The notes under the pieces: model-generated | The model's input: the letters and a program-made list of their open reading frames with translations, nothing else | The model's database searches: none | What the model was told of the DNA's origin: nothing | Assembly: GCA_024742665.1 (NCBI GenBank) | Contig: JANSYA010000007.1 | Coordinates: 248,001 to 312,000, forward strand | Direction: 5' to 3' | DNA length: 64,000 nucleotides | Origin: a bacterium | GTDB taxonomy: Bacteria > Spirochaetota > Leptospiria > Leptospirales > Leptonemataceae | In this document: positions 27,879 through 36,964 of the stretch, piece after piece | Numbering within the stretch: the stretch's first letter is position 1 | Layout: each line of letters starts with the position of its first letter | Program-made: the position numbers and the translations under genes

Positions 27879-27887
27879 GACCTGCGC

Positions 27888-28616
27888 GTGCTCGCTGTCT
27901 ATTCCGGAACCTATGAAGATGACCGCGCCGGGCGCGAAGACATTGAAATTGAAAGCGACGGCTCCGGATTGCGGACCGTGATTCGCGGTATCGAATTCAC
28001 AGGGCGTTCTTTCGATGATTGGAGCATGACCCGACCGGCTATCGATCGCAGCGAAATCGGCCCGCCGGCGGATCCGGCCTCTTCGCCTGCGGCGCACCGG
28101 TCTTTTCGATTCAATGGCGATGAGCTGTGCGACTGCCGGCTCACCGCCCGGATTCCAATAGAGCTGGCCGCTCAGGCCGGGCAGCGTCGCCGGGCCTGGC
28201 TTGGCCTGGATTTGCAACTCGGAGCGCCGACCGCAAGCGGCGGCATCGATTCCGAGCGACTGAGCCTCGCGCTGTCTTTCGCGGAGGGACCCGAAGCTGC
28301 GGCCGCTTCGCCGATCGCGCGTTCAGCGGCAGTCGATTCCTTCGAGGACGCGCTGATTCAAATTCGAAGGCAGCTGGCTCCCGCATACGATCTGCGCTGC
28401 TGCTTCGCATGCGGGCTTTCCGATTATTTTCCCGGCGGCAACGGTATCTTCGGCGAAATGGCATGCTTTCGAAATATTCCGGAAGAATACGTGCGATCAG
28501 GCGACGATAAACACGCCCTGCTGAAAATATTCGATCGGCGCGCCGGCGACGTGCAGGAAACCTGGGTGTGCTCTGAGTTTCGCCCGCGAAATCCTGGCGC
28601 GGGCTATCGCGGCTGA
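27888..28616 (+). CDS. Hypothetical protein with Cys-rich CCFACGLSDY motif
   Basis: A 242-residue soluble protein with an all-beta N-terminal half (VIRGIEFTGRSFDDW) and a C-terminal block CCFACGLSDYFPGGNGIFGE followed by MACFR. The block looks like a conserved metal or fold motif and reminds me of the actinobacterial DUF6304 family, but this is from memory and uncertain. It starts nine bases after the GerMN gene and is probably co-transcribed. The start codon at 27888 is GTG. Confidence 0.6.
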   Translation: MLAVYSGTYEDDRAGREDIEIESDGSGLRTVIRGIEFTGRSFDDWSMTRPAIDRSEIGPPADPASSPAAHRSFRFNGDELCDCRLTARIPIELAAQAGQRRRAWLGLDLQLGAPTASGGIDSERLSLALSFAEGPEAAAASPIARSAAVDSFEDALIQIRRQLAPAYDLRCCFACGLSDYFPGGNGIFGEMACFRNIPEEYVRSGDDKHALLKIFDRRAGDVQETWVCSEFRPRNPGAGYRG

Positions 28617-28647
28617 GAGTCGCCGCCCGGCGCTGTTTCACGAACCG

Positions 28648-29598
28648 TCATTCATCGCGCCAGGCGTACATCACCATTGACGAAGTCAGAGCGTACTCGC
28701 CGAAGTGCAGCATCCCCTTCCAGTGATACCAGGCGATGCGCAGCCACCGTAGATAGTCCCGCGGGCGCGTAAATCCGCCGCGAGATTTCTTGAGCTTCGC
28801 GAGCAAACCAAAGTCGACCGGGCGAAAGATTTTCACGCGCGAAAAACCAAACTCGGCGAAGAGGCGCCGCAGGTTGTCGCTCGAATAATAATAAAAATGC
28901 CCGGGCAGATAGTAGTGATAGTCGCTGCCCGCGTTTCGCGCCTGAGCTCCGCGATAATTCGCGGTCTGCACGATGACGAGACCGCCCGGACGCATGCATT
29001 CTCGCAGGGCCTGCATGGCGCGGCGCGGTTCGGTTAAGTGTTCGAAGACTTCGATCATGGTCAAAACGTCGACGCTCTGCGTTTCGAATACGCCCGGTTC
29101 CAATTCGCCGGCGCGCACGTCCAGATCGCGGGAGCGCGCATCCGCCGCCGCGTACTCCGAAACGTCCAGGCCCCGCGCGCGATAACCCGCGTCCGCCGCA
29201 GCCTCTACGAAGCCGCCGAAGGCCGCGCCGACGTCGACGAAGTCCGCCGGCGCTGGTCGATATTTGGCGATCGTTCGCAGGCGCGCGTCGAGCACATAGC
29301 GATCAAAGCGGCGCTGGCGGCGTTCGTCGCGATAGGAATATTCCGAGCGCCCGGTATAATAGCCTTCGTCGTAGAGATCCGAGGCGTCAGCGGGAATCGC
29401 CGCCTGCATTTGCAGTTTGCAGTCCGGGCAGCGTAAAATATCGAAGGGCTGTTCAAAGCGATCGATCGTGTACAAAAACAAGGGCGCGCCGCCGCAGACG
29501 GGGCACGGGCTTTCTCCATGAGATTCGTTCGGATGCTTCGCCGGGCCGTGGGGCGGCGAGGCTTGCTTGCGATGCTGTGCTTGCGATTGGTGCGTCAT
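28648..29598 (-). CDS. Class I SAM methyltransferase with N-terminal zinc-ribbon-like segment
   Basis: A 316-residue protein. Residues about 30-70 contain CPVCGG and RCPDCKLQMQ, a four-cysteine zinc-ribbon-like pair typical of methyltransferases in surface-polysaccharide clusters. The methyltransferase core has the SAM motif FVDVGAAFGGFVEAAADAGY, then GLDVSEYAA, VLTMIEVFEHLTEPRRAMQA and GGLVIVQTANYRG. The start overlaps the stop of the next upstream methyltransferase (ATGA), so the genes are translationally coupled. It is last in a three-gene cassette headed by an ATP-grasp enzyme. The substrate is unknown. Confidence 0.85.
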   Translation of the reverse strand: MTHQSQAQHRKQASPPHGPAKHPNESHGESPCPVCGGAPLFLYTIDRFEQPFDILRCPDCKLQMQAAIPADASDLYDEGYYTGRSEYSYRDERRQRRFDRYVLDARLRTIAKYRPAPADFVDVGAAFGGFVEAAADAGYRARGLDVSEYAAADARSRDLDVRAGELEPGVFETQSVDVLTMIEVFEHLTEPRRAMQALRECMRPGGLVIVQTANYRGAQARNAGSDYHYYLPGHFYYYSSDNLRRLFAEFGFSRVKIFRPVDFGLLAKLKKSRGGFTRPRDYLRWLRIAWYHWKGMLHFGEYALTSSMVMYAWRDE

Positions 29599-30308
29599 GA
29601 GGAACTCGCGCGAAAGATCCAGTGGCGCACACGCCGATCCAGGGCGCCGACCGGACTGCGTTCTTGAAAACCCATTTCGACTCGATCAAAAGTGCCGCCC
29701 AGCAGATGACGCGCTTCATTTTCTTCGAAGAGGCGAATGTTCGCGCCGTCCATGTCGGGATTGTCGCGGAAGTGAGTATCGCCTGCGGCTCGCAGCGTGC
29801 CCAGCAATTCGCCGCCCGGGGCCAGCACGCGCGCGATTTCCGCCAGCATCGCCAGGGCGAGCGGGTCGGAGTTATAGTGCAGCACGCCCCAGCATACGAC
29901 GACGCGGCATTCCCGGTCGGGCAGGGGGATGCGAAAATTTTCGGGAGTGCTCGCCGGATCAATGCGAAAGAGGCGCGCCCCGGGACAAATTTGCTCGCTG
30001 ATTTCGAGGGAAGCCGCGCTCGTATCGCATCCGTGCAGCGGCGCAAAACCCAGGTCATTGAGCAATTTCAAATGCCGGCCGCTGCCGCAGCCCAGGTCGA
30101 GGGCTGTGCCCGGCTGTTCTATGCGCGCAAGCATGCGCACCAGATTTTCATCGGGATAAGCCTGGCGCGATTTCTGGCGACCGTAGTGGCGTTCCCAGGC
30201 TTCGCGAGTCGTTTCACCGCCGCCGATGTTTTCGGAGTCGGGACCAGGTGAAGTCCGGCGGTCGTCGCCTTCGCGCGAAGCCGCCGCGTCGTCTGCTGGT
30301 TGCGTCAT
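29595..30308 (-). CDS. Class I SAM methyltransferase
   Basis: A 237-residue protein. After a roughly 35-residue disordered N-terminus comes WERHYGRQKSRQAYPDENL and the SAM motif ALDLGCGSGRHLKLLNDLGF, with an aspartate following in LHGCDTS and the post-motif RVVVCWGVLHYN. The general fold matches Methyltransf_11/25 enzymes. The start overlaps the stop of the ATP-grasp gene and its own stop overlaps the next start. It acts presumably on the same product as its neighbours. Confidence 0.85.
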   Translation of the reverse strand: MTQPADDAAASREGDDRRTSPGPDSENIGGGETTREAWERHYGRQKSRQAYPDENLVRMLARIEQPGTALDLGCGSGRHLKLLNDLGFAPLHGCDTSAASLEISEQICPGARLFRIDPASTPENFRIPLPDRECRVVVCWGVLHYNSDPLALAMLAEIARVLAPGGELLGTLRAAGDTHFRDNPDMDGANIRLFEENEARHLLGGTFDRVEMGFQERSPVGALDRRVRHWIFRASSS

Positions 30309-31732
30309 TGGTATTCGATCCTGTCCTGAATTTGCCGGGCGATTTGATTGGCGAGTTCGCGTATGGGTTCCTGATCGCTCGCCGGCGCGTTCGGGCGCCA
30401 GGGCCCGCGCAGTCCGAAGACCGCCAGACGATCCGGATTGCCGCCCTCAAGAGAAGTTTGCGCGCCGGCAGTTTTTAGCAAATGCGCGAAGAGAAAACCA
30501 GGCGTTCGAGATAGATTTTCGGGTAGAGCGATCGATTCCAGGGTGCCGGCCTGCTGGGGCAGGAAACGAATCGAGACCTGGTGTTTCGGTTCCGCGATGG
30601 CGGCGGCGAAATCTTCGGTGCGAAAGACCCCGCCGGTGTACAATCGCACCAGCTCTTCGAAATAGTCGAGGCGATGGTGCAAACCGCCGCGGTCCTGCGC
30701 CCGCCCGCCGCCTGAGTCGAGATCCGCGCCGGCCCGGTCGTCGCCAAGCATCGCGGGCACCAGCACGTCGGCCAGATATTCGCCGCCGATTTCGGGTGCG
30801 CACTCGACCAGCAGGGCTTCGCGTCGGCCGGACTTCGCTTCTTCTGAATTCGTCGCGCTTTCGCGTAAAATAAATTCCGCCACGATCGGGCCGTGGCGCA
30901 GGCCCGTCGTGTCGACGATGCTTTGCATGTGGGCGTCGATGTCGGCGCGTTCCTGTGCGGAGATGCGCGCCGGGAAGTCGTGGCCCAATTCGATAAAGAG
31001 CGGCGGGCGCTGCGAAACGTGTTTGTCACTCAGACAGATCGGGGAGTAGCGACCGTGTTGCACGATACCGAGCACGGTGACTTCTTGTCCCGGCGTGAGG
31101 GCTTCGATTAAGAGTTTGCCCGTGTCGCGCAGATGGATCTGCAAAAAACGATTCCGATCAGCCTGGTTTGTAAGCAGCCTCAGACCGAACTTGCCGTGAC
31201 CGCTTGCGGGCCGAACGAGCAGGGTCTCTTCGCAGGCCCGCAGGGCGTCGCGCTCGGCCAGGGTGCCGCAGGCGAAGGCCGGCGGAACGGGCACGCCGGC
31301 CAATGCTAACTGCGCTTTCAGGCGGCGTTTGTTTTGAAATCGGCGCAGGACGCGCAGTTCATTGCCCGGCGTATTATGGGCGTGGGCCAGGATCGCCGCG
31401 GTCATGCCGGCCCGGCCGAAGCTGCGGCAGCCGACTCCGGCGACGGGGATCGGCCGCGTGCTCTCGTTCAGCATTTCCAGAATTCGGCGCGGGCGGGTGA
31501 TGCTGCACTGCAGCTGGACCGTCGCGTGGGCGAATCCGGGCGCTTTCAGATCGCGATCGACCGCAACCACTGGAAAGCCCAGGCGATGGGCCGCCGCGAT
31601 CAGGGGGGTCTGGTGGCGTCCGGCGCCCAGGGAAAGAAAGTACCCCCGGGGAGCGTCGGGATCGCTCGCGTCGGCCGTCGGAAACGCGGCGGAAACTAAG
31701 CCGCCGGATTCTTTGTTTTCCGTATTTGCCAT
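30305..31732 (-). CDS. ATP-grasp carboligase-like protein
   Basis: A 475-residue protein with the three-part ATP-grasp layout. The N-terminal Rossmann-like part reads GYFLSLGAGRHQTPLIAAAH, with PVVAVDRD and PGFAHA as in PurK/CarB-type enzymes. A central NKRRLKAQLALAGVPVPPAF and LLVRPASGHGKFGLRLL form the ATP-lid region, and IVAEFILRE and LLVECAPEIGGEY provide the Mg-ATP-binding acidic and Asn-like positions, although the usual final N is not clear. Such enzymes join a carboxylate to an amine, thiol or similar nucleophile through an acylphosphate. It heads a coupled cassette with two methyltransferases, divergent from a flagellar gene. Confidence 0.8.
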   Translation of the reverse strand: MANTENKESGGLVSAAFPTADASDPDAPRGYFLSLGAGRHQTPLIAAAHRLGFPVVAVDRDLKAPGFAHATVQLQCSITRPRRILEMLNESTRPIPVAGVGCRSFGRAGMTAAILAHAHNTPGNELRVLRRFQNKRRLKAQLALAGVPVPPAFACGTLAERDALRACEETLLVRPASGHGKFGLRLLTNQADRNRFLQIHLRDTGKLLIEALTPGQEVTVLGIVQHGRYSPICLSDKHVSQRPPLFIELGHDFPARISAQERADIDAHMQSIVDTTGLRHGPIVAEFILRESATNSEEAKSGRREALLVECAPEIGGEYLADVLVPAMLGDDRAGADLDSGGGRAQDRGGLHHRLDYFEELVRLYTGGVFRTEDFAAAIAEPKHQVSIRFLPQQAGTLESIALPENLSRTPGFLFAHLLKTAGAQTSLEGGNPDRLAVFGLRGPWRPNAPASDQEPIRELANQIARQIQDRIEYQ

Positions 31733-31848
31733 AGCCTGGGTGAATGCGGGGCCAGCCAGTCCTGGCGGCCCATCAATTATTTTCGGCGTCTCGGGCGCGG
31801 CCAGCGGGAAAAGATCATCTTTTTACCGAAATAGCCGATACCAGAACT

Positions 31849-32715
31849 ATGCTGCGCGGAATGTACACCGGTTCCACCGGAATGATCATGAATCAGAACC
31901 GGATGGACGTGATCGCCAACAACCTGGCCAACGTCGACAAGACCGGCTTCAAAGCCGACGAGGCGATTTACAAGAGCTTTCCTGAAATGCTCCTGCACCG
32001 CACCCGCGAAGACGGACAGGGCCATGTGCCGATGGGATCGTTTGATCTGTCGCCGATGGTCGGCAAACTCGGCACAGGCGTCGAGTTCAATGAGAGCCAC
32101 ACTCGCTTCGAAAGCGGTCCCGCGAAACGCACGCAAAATCCGACCGACATCATGCTCGACGACCAGGCCGGCGAACGTCCCGCTTTTTTCGTTGTGATGA
32201 CCGAGAAAGGCGAACGCCTGAGCCGCGCCGGCAACTTCGTGATCGATCGCGAAGGACGTCTGGCCACGCCGAACGGTTTTCCGTTGATGGGCGAAAACGG
32301 TCCGATTCAGGTCGCGCCGCATAATTTTATGATCCGCGAAAACGGCGAAGTCTGGATCAACGGCCGCATCGGCAATGATCCGGAAGCGGGCGCGAGCCGC
32401 GAATCGAATACTTTCGAAGAGCCCGTACTGCTTGATAAGATCAAAATGCGCACGGTCGAGTTCCCGCGCGAACTCAAGAAAGAAGGCGACAGCTTTTATT
32501 TTACCACGCCCGAGTCGGGACCCATGCGCACTTTTCAGGACGTCGGCGAAGCCGAGCCCACGATCTTACAGGGCTATCTCGAAGGCAGCAACGTGAACGT
32601 CGTGCGGGCCATGGTCGATATGATCGAAGTGCAGCGCCAGTACGAAGCGAATCAGAAGAGCGTCACCACCCACGATCAATTGCTCGGCCGCCTGATCAAC
32701 GACGTCGCGCGCTGA
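31849..32715 (+). CDS. Flagellar basal-body rod protein, FlgF/FlgG family
   Basis: A 288-residue rod protein exported through the flagellar type III apparatus. The start [20 protein letters not shown] leads into the hallmark [20 protein letters not shown]; the middle has the rod beta domain ([20 protein letters not shown]) and the C-terminus ends with [20 protein letters not shown] and [15 protein letters not shown]. The N-terminal wording (MLRGMYTG) is closer to FlgF than to FlgG, but the two are hard to separate without alignment. The ATG at 31849 is chosen over an upstream in-frame extension. It stands alone, not in a large flagellar operon. Confidence 0.9.
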   Translation: MLRGMYTGSTGMIMNQNRMDVIANNLANVDKTGFKADEAIYKSFPEMLLHRTREDGQGHVPMGSFDLSPMVGKLGTGVEFNESHTRFESGPAKRTQNPTDIMLDDQAGERPAFFVVMTEKGERLSRAGNFVIDREGRLATPNGFPLMGENGPIQVAPHNFMIRENGEVWINGRIGNDPEAGASRESNTFEEPVLLDKIKMRTVEFPRELKKEGDSFYFTTPESGPMRTFQDVGEAEPTILQGYLEGSNVNVVRAMVDMIEVQRQYEANQKSVTTHDQLLGRLINDVAR

Positions 32716-32804
32716 TTCTTTTTGCTCTTGCGAACCTGGGCTGTACCCGGGAGGATGATCTCACGCGGAAGCCTTCCGGCTGATCCGCGAAGGGAGCACC
32801 CGTC

Positions 32805-33626
32805 ATCGCACGCACCATCACACAGCCCCTGAACGACGGCGCGCATATTCCGCTGCTCGGTCTCGGCGTATACGAAATACCGCCCGGTCCTGAAACGGAA
32901 GCCGCCGTACTCTGGGCCCTCGACGCCGGCTATCGCCACATCGATACGGCCAGCGTTTATGAAAACGAAGCCGACGTGGGCCGCGCGATTCGCTCCAGTG
33001 GCATTCCCCGCGAAGAGATCTTTGTTACGACGAAGCTGTGGAACGCCGACCAGGGCTTTCGCGAAGGGCGGGCCGCAATGCTTGCAAGTCTCGACCGCCT
33101 GGAAATGGAATACGTCGATCTGTACTTGATCCACTGGCCGATTCAGGAAACCCGACGCGAATCCTGGCGGGCGCTGGAATCTTTGCACGCCGAAAAGCGC
33201 GCGCGGTCGATCGGCGTTTCGAATTTTCTGATTCCGCATTTAGAAGATCTGCTGGCGCACGCGGAGATCGTGCCGGCGGTCAACCAGGTCGAATGCCATC
33301 CCTTCGGCTACGATCGCGATCTGTGGGATTATTGTCGCCTGCAGGGCATCGCCATCCAGGCCTATGCGCCGCTTGCGCGGGGAACCCGGCTCGACGATCC
33401 GACCGTATTGCAACTGGCCGAAACCCACGAGAAGTCCGCCGCCCAGATTTTGCTGCGCTGGTCCCTGCAGCACGGTCATATCGTCCTGCCGAAGTCGGTG
33501 CGCCGCGAGCGCATCGAAGCGAACGCCGCGATCTTTGATTTTGAACTGAGCGACGAAGAGATGCGCCGCCTGGACGATCTGGAAGAAGGCCTGCACACCT
33601 GCTGGGATCCTCGCAACGTCGACTGA
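32805..33626 (+). CDS. Aldo/keto reductase (apparent ATC start codon)
   Basis: A 273-residue NADPH-dependent aldo/keto reductase. Numbered from the codon at 32805, the catalytic tetrad is D47 (HIDTAS), Y52 (VYENE), K77 (VTTKLWN) and H110 (LYLIHWP). The characteristic N-terminus reads ARTITQPLNDGAHIPLLGLG. The frame is closed by TGA at 32781 and contains no ATG, GTG or TTG before the residues that must be in the protein; the first internal ATG/GTG/TTG start, at 32976, would delete D47 and Y52. AAGGGAG at 32790-32796 is eight bases from an ATC codon, the best-placed start. A sequencing error in a normal ATG is the alternative. Confidence 0.85.
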   Translation: MARTITQPLNDGAHIPLLGLGVYEIPPGPETEAAVLWALDAGYRHIDTASVYENEADVGRAIRSSGIPREEIFVTTKLWNADQGFREGRAAMLASLDRLEMEYVDLYLIHWPIQETRRESWRALESLHAEKRARSIGVSNFLIPHLEDLLAHAEIVPAVNQVECHPFGYDRDLWDYCRLQGIAIQAYAPLARGTRLDDPTVLQLAETHEKSAAQILLRWSLQHGHIVLPKSVRRERIEANAAIFDFELSDEEMRRLDDLEEGLHTCWDPRNVD

Positions 33627-33763
33627 GCTTCGGGGGCCGCGCCGGGCCGCGAGTGCCGTCGACCGAACTTCGCGTCGGTCCCGACGCTTTCCGAATTTCG
33701 CGTCGCGTTTCTCCCGTCGTGGAATCCTTGACCGCCGCGTGAATTCGTTCAGGCTCGACGGCT

Positions 33764-34540
33764 ATGAGTCAAACCGCATTAATCACCGGCGCCAGCACCG
33801 GCATTGGATATGAACTGGCGAAGTGCTGCGCCGCCGACGGCATGGATCTAATCCTCGTCGCTCGCAATCAGAAGCGCCTGGAAGAGGTCGCCGCCGAACT
33901 GCAGGCCGCCCACCAGATCAAAGCCGAGGTCATCGCCGCCGATTTGAGCCAGCCGAAGGCCGCAGCGGATATCTTCAAAAAGCTCGGGGCGGATCGTGCG
34001 GTCGATATTCTGATCAACAACGCCGGTTTCGGAACCAGCGGCAAATTCGCGGAGCTGCCCCTGCAGGGCGAAATCGATATGATCGAAGTCAACGTGACCT
34101 CTCTGGTCCGCCTGAGTCATCTGCTGCTGCCAGGCATGCTGGCCCGCAAATCCGGCCGCATTATGAACGTGGCATCGACGGCGGCCTTTCAGCCGGGGCC
34201 TCTGATGGCCAATTATTATGCGAGCAAGGCCTACGTGCTGAGTTTTTCCGAGGCGCTGTACGAAGAAGTCCGCAAAGACGGTGTGAGCGTAACCGCCTTC
34301 TGTCCGGGCGCTACCGAAACGCCTTTTTTCGATCGGGCGAAGATGGACAATGTGCGTCTGCGCAATGGCTCGGTCATGGCGGCTGATAAGGCCGCCCGAA
34401 TCGGCTATCGCGGCATGCTGCGGGGCAAAGTCATTGTCATTCCCGGCCTGTTGAATCGCATGCTGGCCTTTTCCGTGCGGATTACGCCGCGCGCGATCAT
34501 CCGAAAAATCACCGGTTTCCTGAACGACCAGCCGGGCTGA
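33764..34540 (+). CDS. Short-chain dehydrogenase/reductase
   Basis: A 258-residue NAD(P)-dependent oxidoreductase with a Rossmann N-terminus TALITGASTGIGYELAKCCA, NNAGFGTSGKFAELP (the NNAG motif), RIMNVASTAAFQPGPLMANY (catalytic Ser) and YYASKAYVLSFSEALY (catalytic Tyr-x-x-x-Lys). It resembles the classical SDRs annotated as DltE/YqjQ-like with an APGATETPFF-like segment (CPGATETPFFDRAK). The last 25 residues are hydrophobic and basic. The substrate is unknown. It is an isolated gene with its own promoter region upstream. Confidence 0.9.
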   Translation: MSQTALITGASTGIGYELAKCCAADGMDLILVARNQKRLEEVAAELQAAHQIKAEVIAADLSQPKAAADIFKKLGADRAVDILINNAGFGTSGKFAELPLQGEIDMIEVNVTSLVRLSHLLLPGMLARKSGRIMNVASTAAFQPGPLMANYYASKAYVLSFSEALYEEVRKDGVSVTAFCPGATETPFFDRAKMDNVRLRNGSVMAADKAARIGYRGMLRGKVIVIPGLLNRMLAFSVRITPRAIIRKITGFLNDQPG

Positions 34541-34638
34541 GGGATGAGAGCCTGCGATCGGCTCTGAAACCGCTCCTGGATTCGCGCCAGTCCCCTCCAG
34601 GAAGGACTGAGAGGCCCGAGCGGGCCGGTAGTCGCAGC

Positions 34639-34647
34639 TTATCCACA
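34639..34647 (+). promoter_or_regulatory. Perfect DnaA-box sequence
   Basis: TTATCCACA, identical to the consensus DnaA box, lies in the AT-rich gap before the second GHKL-like gene; an imperfect copy (TTATCCCGT) follows a few bases later. A TTGACA hexamer at 34670-34675 lies nearby but lacks a convincing -10. A single box can be chance or DnaA-linked control; it is not an origin on this evidence. Confidence 0.35.
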
Positions 34648-34676
34648 ATTTTATCCCGTATTGATTTGATTGACAT

Positions 34677-35462
34677 TTGTGCAGCGCAACTGAAATTGGT
34701 GATATTGTGTCAATACTCGGCCCAAATATCTCTGTTGGTGTGCAACGCAACGAAGCCGTCGCCGGTCCGGTCTCCGGAATGGAGGGCATCGATGAAGCCA
34801 TTCAGACCGGAAAGACGATCCGGCTGATTGCGCCGGTCCTGAACGACTCGCTGTCTCGCCGCATGGCCTACGTGCTGCGGGCGCTGGTATCCCACTATGA
34901 GCGACCGGAGCTGGAAGACTGCCTGCATTCGTGTCTGGTAGAGCTCGCGACGAACGCGTCCCGGGCGAATATGAAGCACGTCTTCTTTTTGGACCGGGGT
35001 TTCGATCTGGAGAATCCCGACGAATATGCGCGCGGACTGGCCGAGTTTCGGGCGAGTCGCGAACGCGGCGGGTGGCACAAATCGCTGCGGGTGCGGGCCC
35101 GGGAACTGGGCCTGCTGCTTGAGATTGTCTTTCGGCATTCGCCGGACGGCTGGCGCATCGAAGTCATCAACAACCTGGCGCTGTTGCCCCAGGACGAGCG
35201 ACGCATTCGCGAAAAGCTCGGTCGCGCGATGCGCACGGCCGACATCTTCGAATTTTTCACCGAGCACGGCGACGACACCGAAGGCCAGGGCCTCGGCTTC
35301 GCCATGAATGTTTTGTTTCTGCGCTCGGAGAACATCGACCCTTCGCTACTGCGGATCGGGTCGACCGCCGACCAGACAGTGGCCCGCCTGGAAGTTCCGC
35401 TGTCGCAAAACTTTGTGACCCTGCGCGGCGCCGGCCCGTCTCACTCCGCGATTCCGGCGTAG
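34677..35462 (+). CDS. GHKL/histidine-kinase-like ATPase domain protein (paralogue 2)
   Basis: Up to 261 residues; the start is unresolved (TTG 34677, GTG 34707 with GGTGAT upstream, GTG 34740 or ATG 34782 in the same frame). The conserved part begins about KTIRLIAPVLNDSLSRRMAY and contains the N-box-like ELATNASRANMKHVFF and the glycine segment EGQGLGFAMNVLFLRSENID. The intervening VINNLALLPQDERRIREKLG aligns with VVRNPFVLFPAEEKRVREKF of the protein at 12620-13441, so the two are paralogues sharing the unusual loss of the DxGxG aspartate. The 3' end overlaps the convergent lipoprotein gene by 22 bases. Confidence 0.7.
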   Translation: MCSATEIGDIVSILGPNISVGVQRNEAVAGPVSGMEGIDEAIQTGKTIRLIAPVLNDSLSRRMAYVLRALVSHYERPELEDCLHSCLVELATNASRANMKHVFFLDRGFDLENPDEYARGLAEFRASRERGGWHKSLRVRARELGLLLEIVFRHSPDGWRIEVINNLALLPQDERRIREKLGRAMRTADIFEFFTEHGDDTEGQGLGFAMNVLFLRSENIDPSLLRIGSTADQTVARLEVPLSQNFVTLRGAGPSHSAIPA

Positions 35463-36820
35463 GCCGCTCCGCAGCCGGGAATTCGATTCCCGTTTCCGTT
35501 TCGATTTTCGCCACCGGCGATTGCCGTGTTCTTCAAACGCGTCTGCTCGAAGTAGGTCGTATATTCCACCGCTCCGCTATCGCCCGGGCGACTGCGACTC
35601 TTCGATAGATAGCGATCTTTACAAAGCGTGCGCAGTTCCATTCGTTTGTCCGATGTACTTGAGTCGTCGGCGAAACTGTGGCGCAGCTCGTATAGGCCGA
35701 AAAGTTTCCAGCCGCCCACGTGATGAATGAGCAGGTCGACGGCCGGGCGTTCCGGGCGCGGCGCGGCGCTTTCGCTTAAGTTACGCAGCAGCGTTTCAAA
35801 TTCGGAGCGGGAAGTGTAGCTTTCTTCGATTGCATTCGAAAGATAGATGACCCGCACTGACCGGCCATCGTCCGCGGTGGGGGAGTGAGCCGCGTAGGCG
35901 CCGTCGTGCAGGGTGCTCAGATTCAATCGCAGGTTTGCAGGCGGCTGCTTGAAAAAAGCCGCGCGAAACTCGGGTAGAATCCGGCGACAGAAGCTGTGCT
36001 GAATCGAACGACAGAGATGTTCAATCGCCGCGGGTCTGGGCTGCGTCGGTCTGACCTGCAGCGCCGGAAATTTTAAGAGCAGGCCGGCGAGATCGCGATT
36101 TACGTTTGCGTCGGAGGCGAAGGCTCCGGCACGAACGCGGGCCAGCAGATCGCGGTGCATACTCAAAATGCGCCAGTTGATGTCGATGAAGGTCAGGCGA
36201 TCGCAGCCGAGCATGCTGTGCATAAGATAGGGCTGGAGCAGGCCCACGCTGTAGCAGTCGAAGCGCGCAGTCGGATATAGCGCCCGCACCAGGGCGAAGT
36301 CGCGATCGGGGCGAAAGTCGTTCATCTCAAAAAAATTTCGACAGCCCGCCCGCAAACTGTACAGACTGTCCGGATGACGATTTCGGGTATAGCTTTCGCG
36401 TCGATCGGCGGCAAGCAGGACCAGATCCGCCTGCGAAAACGAACGCCCGCTGAACAAAGCCGTGCAATAGGCGTCGCTCTGCTGTTCCAGCGTGCGAAAG
36501 CTCGCTTCGATTTCTTCGGGTTTTCTCAAACGCTGATTCGAATCGTCGGAACCATCGGCGCGGCCCGGAGCCCGCGCGAAGACGGCCAGATCCCGACTGT
36601 GTCCCGGCGAAACAATCAGCTCCAGTTCGCCGCGTTCGTTTGCGGTGAAGATCCGCGCAAACCAGCCGCCCGATTCGGCGGCGGTGCTGGCCGCAAGCGG
36701 ACGAAATTCGCCGCCCCCCGCGCCTCCATTAGAAAGGCCCGTCCCGCTGGCGGCGCAGGACAGAACGATCCCCGCCAGCGCCGGGAGGATTCGCCGGGCA
36801 AAACCTCCCGGCCCTGGCAC
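35441..36820 (-). CDS. Putative lipoprotein, unknown function
   Basis: Read from GTG 36820 the product is 459 residues and begins as a signal peptide, GFARRILPALAGIVLSC, with cysteine 22 as likely lipidation site; the longest open frame runs to 36946 but would bury this signal behind 42 residues. The mature protein is soluble and mixed alpha/beta, with segments ALVRALYPTARFDCYSVGLL, LGCDRLTFIDINWRILSMHR and VDLLIHHVGGWKLFGLYELR. The pattern is vaguely Rossmann-like (SAM-binding-like FIDINWR), but I do not assign a family. It is divergent from the dipeptidase gene and converges on the GHKL-like gene. Confidence 0.6.
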   Translation of the reverse strand: MPGPGGFARRILPALAGIVLSCAASGTGLSNGGAGGGEFRPLAASTAAESGGWFARIFTANERGELELIVSPGHSRDLAVFARAPGRADGSDDSNQRLRKPEEIEASFRTLEQQSDAYCTALFSGRSFSQADLVLLAADRRESYTRNRHPDSLYSLRAGCRNFFEMNDFRPDRDFALVRALYPTARFDCYSVGLLQPYLMHSMLGCDRLTFIDINWRILSMHRDLLARVRAGAFASDANVNRDLAGLLLKFPALQVRPTQPRPAAIEHLCRSIQHSFCRRILPEFRAAFFKQPPANLRLNLSTLHDGAYAAHSPTADDGRSVRVIYLSNAIEESYTSRSEFETLLRNLSESAAPRPERPAVDLLIHHVGGWKLFGLYELRHSFADDSSTSDKRMELRTLCKDRYLSKSRSRPGDSGAVEYTTYFEQTRLKNTAIAGGENRNGNGNRIPGCGAAYAGIAE

Positions 36821-36964
36821 CTGAAGTCGTTCGTTCGACTTCAGCCAGCAGAAGCGATGCGGCGGCTGGGCGGATTTCAGAAACACGAGTCCGTTCTCGG
36901 CCGGTGTCATTTCCCGTCGATTGCTTTCACAGACCGGCCGCTGCAAGCGGCGCTCGCTCCTGCA

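Noticed and set aside
31834..31848. Sigma-28 promoter for the FlgF/FlgG gene
   Set aside because: GCCGATAC is close to the -10 consensus, but no TAAA-type -35 at the right distance was found and the leader would be almost absent.
32976..33626. Aldo/keto reductase starting at the first standard start codon in the frame (32976)
   Set aside because: This would remove the catalytic Asp and Tyr and the NADPH-binding N-terminus; the true protein begins upstream.
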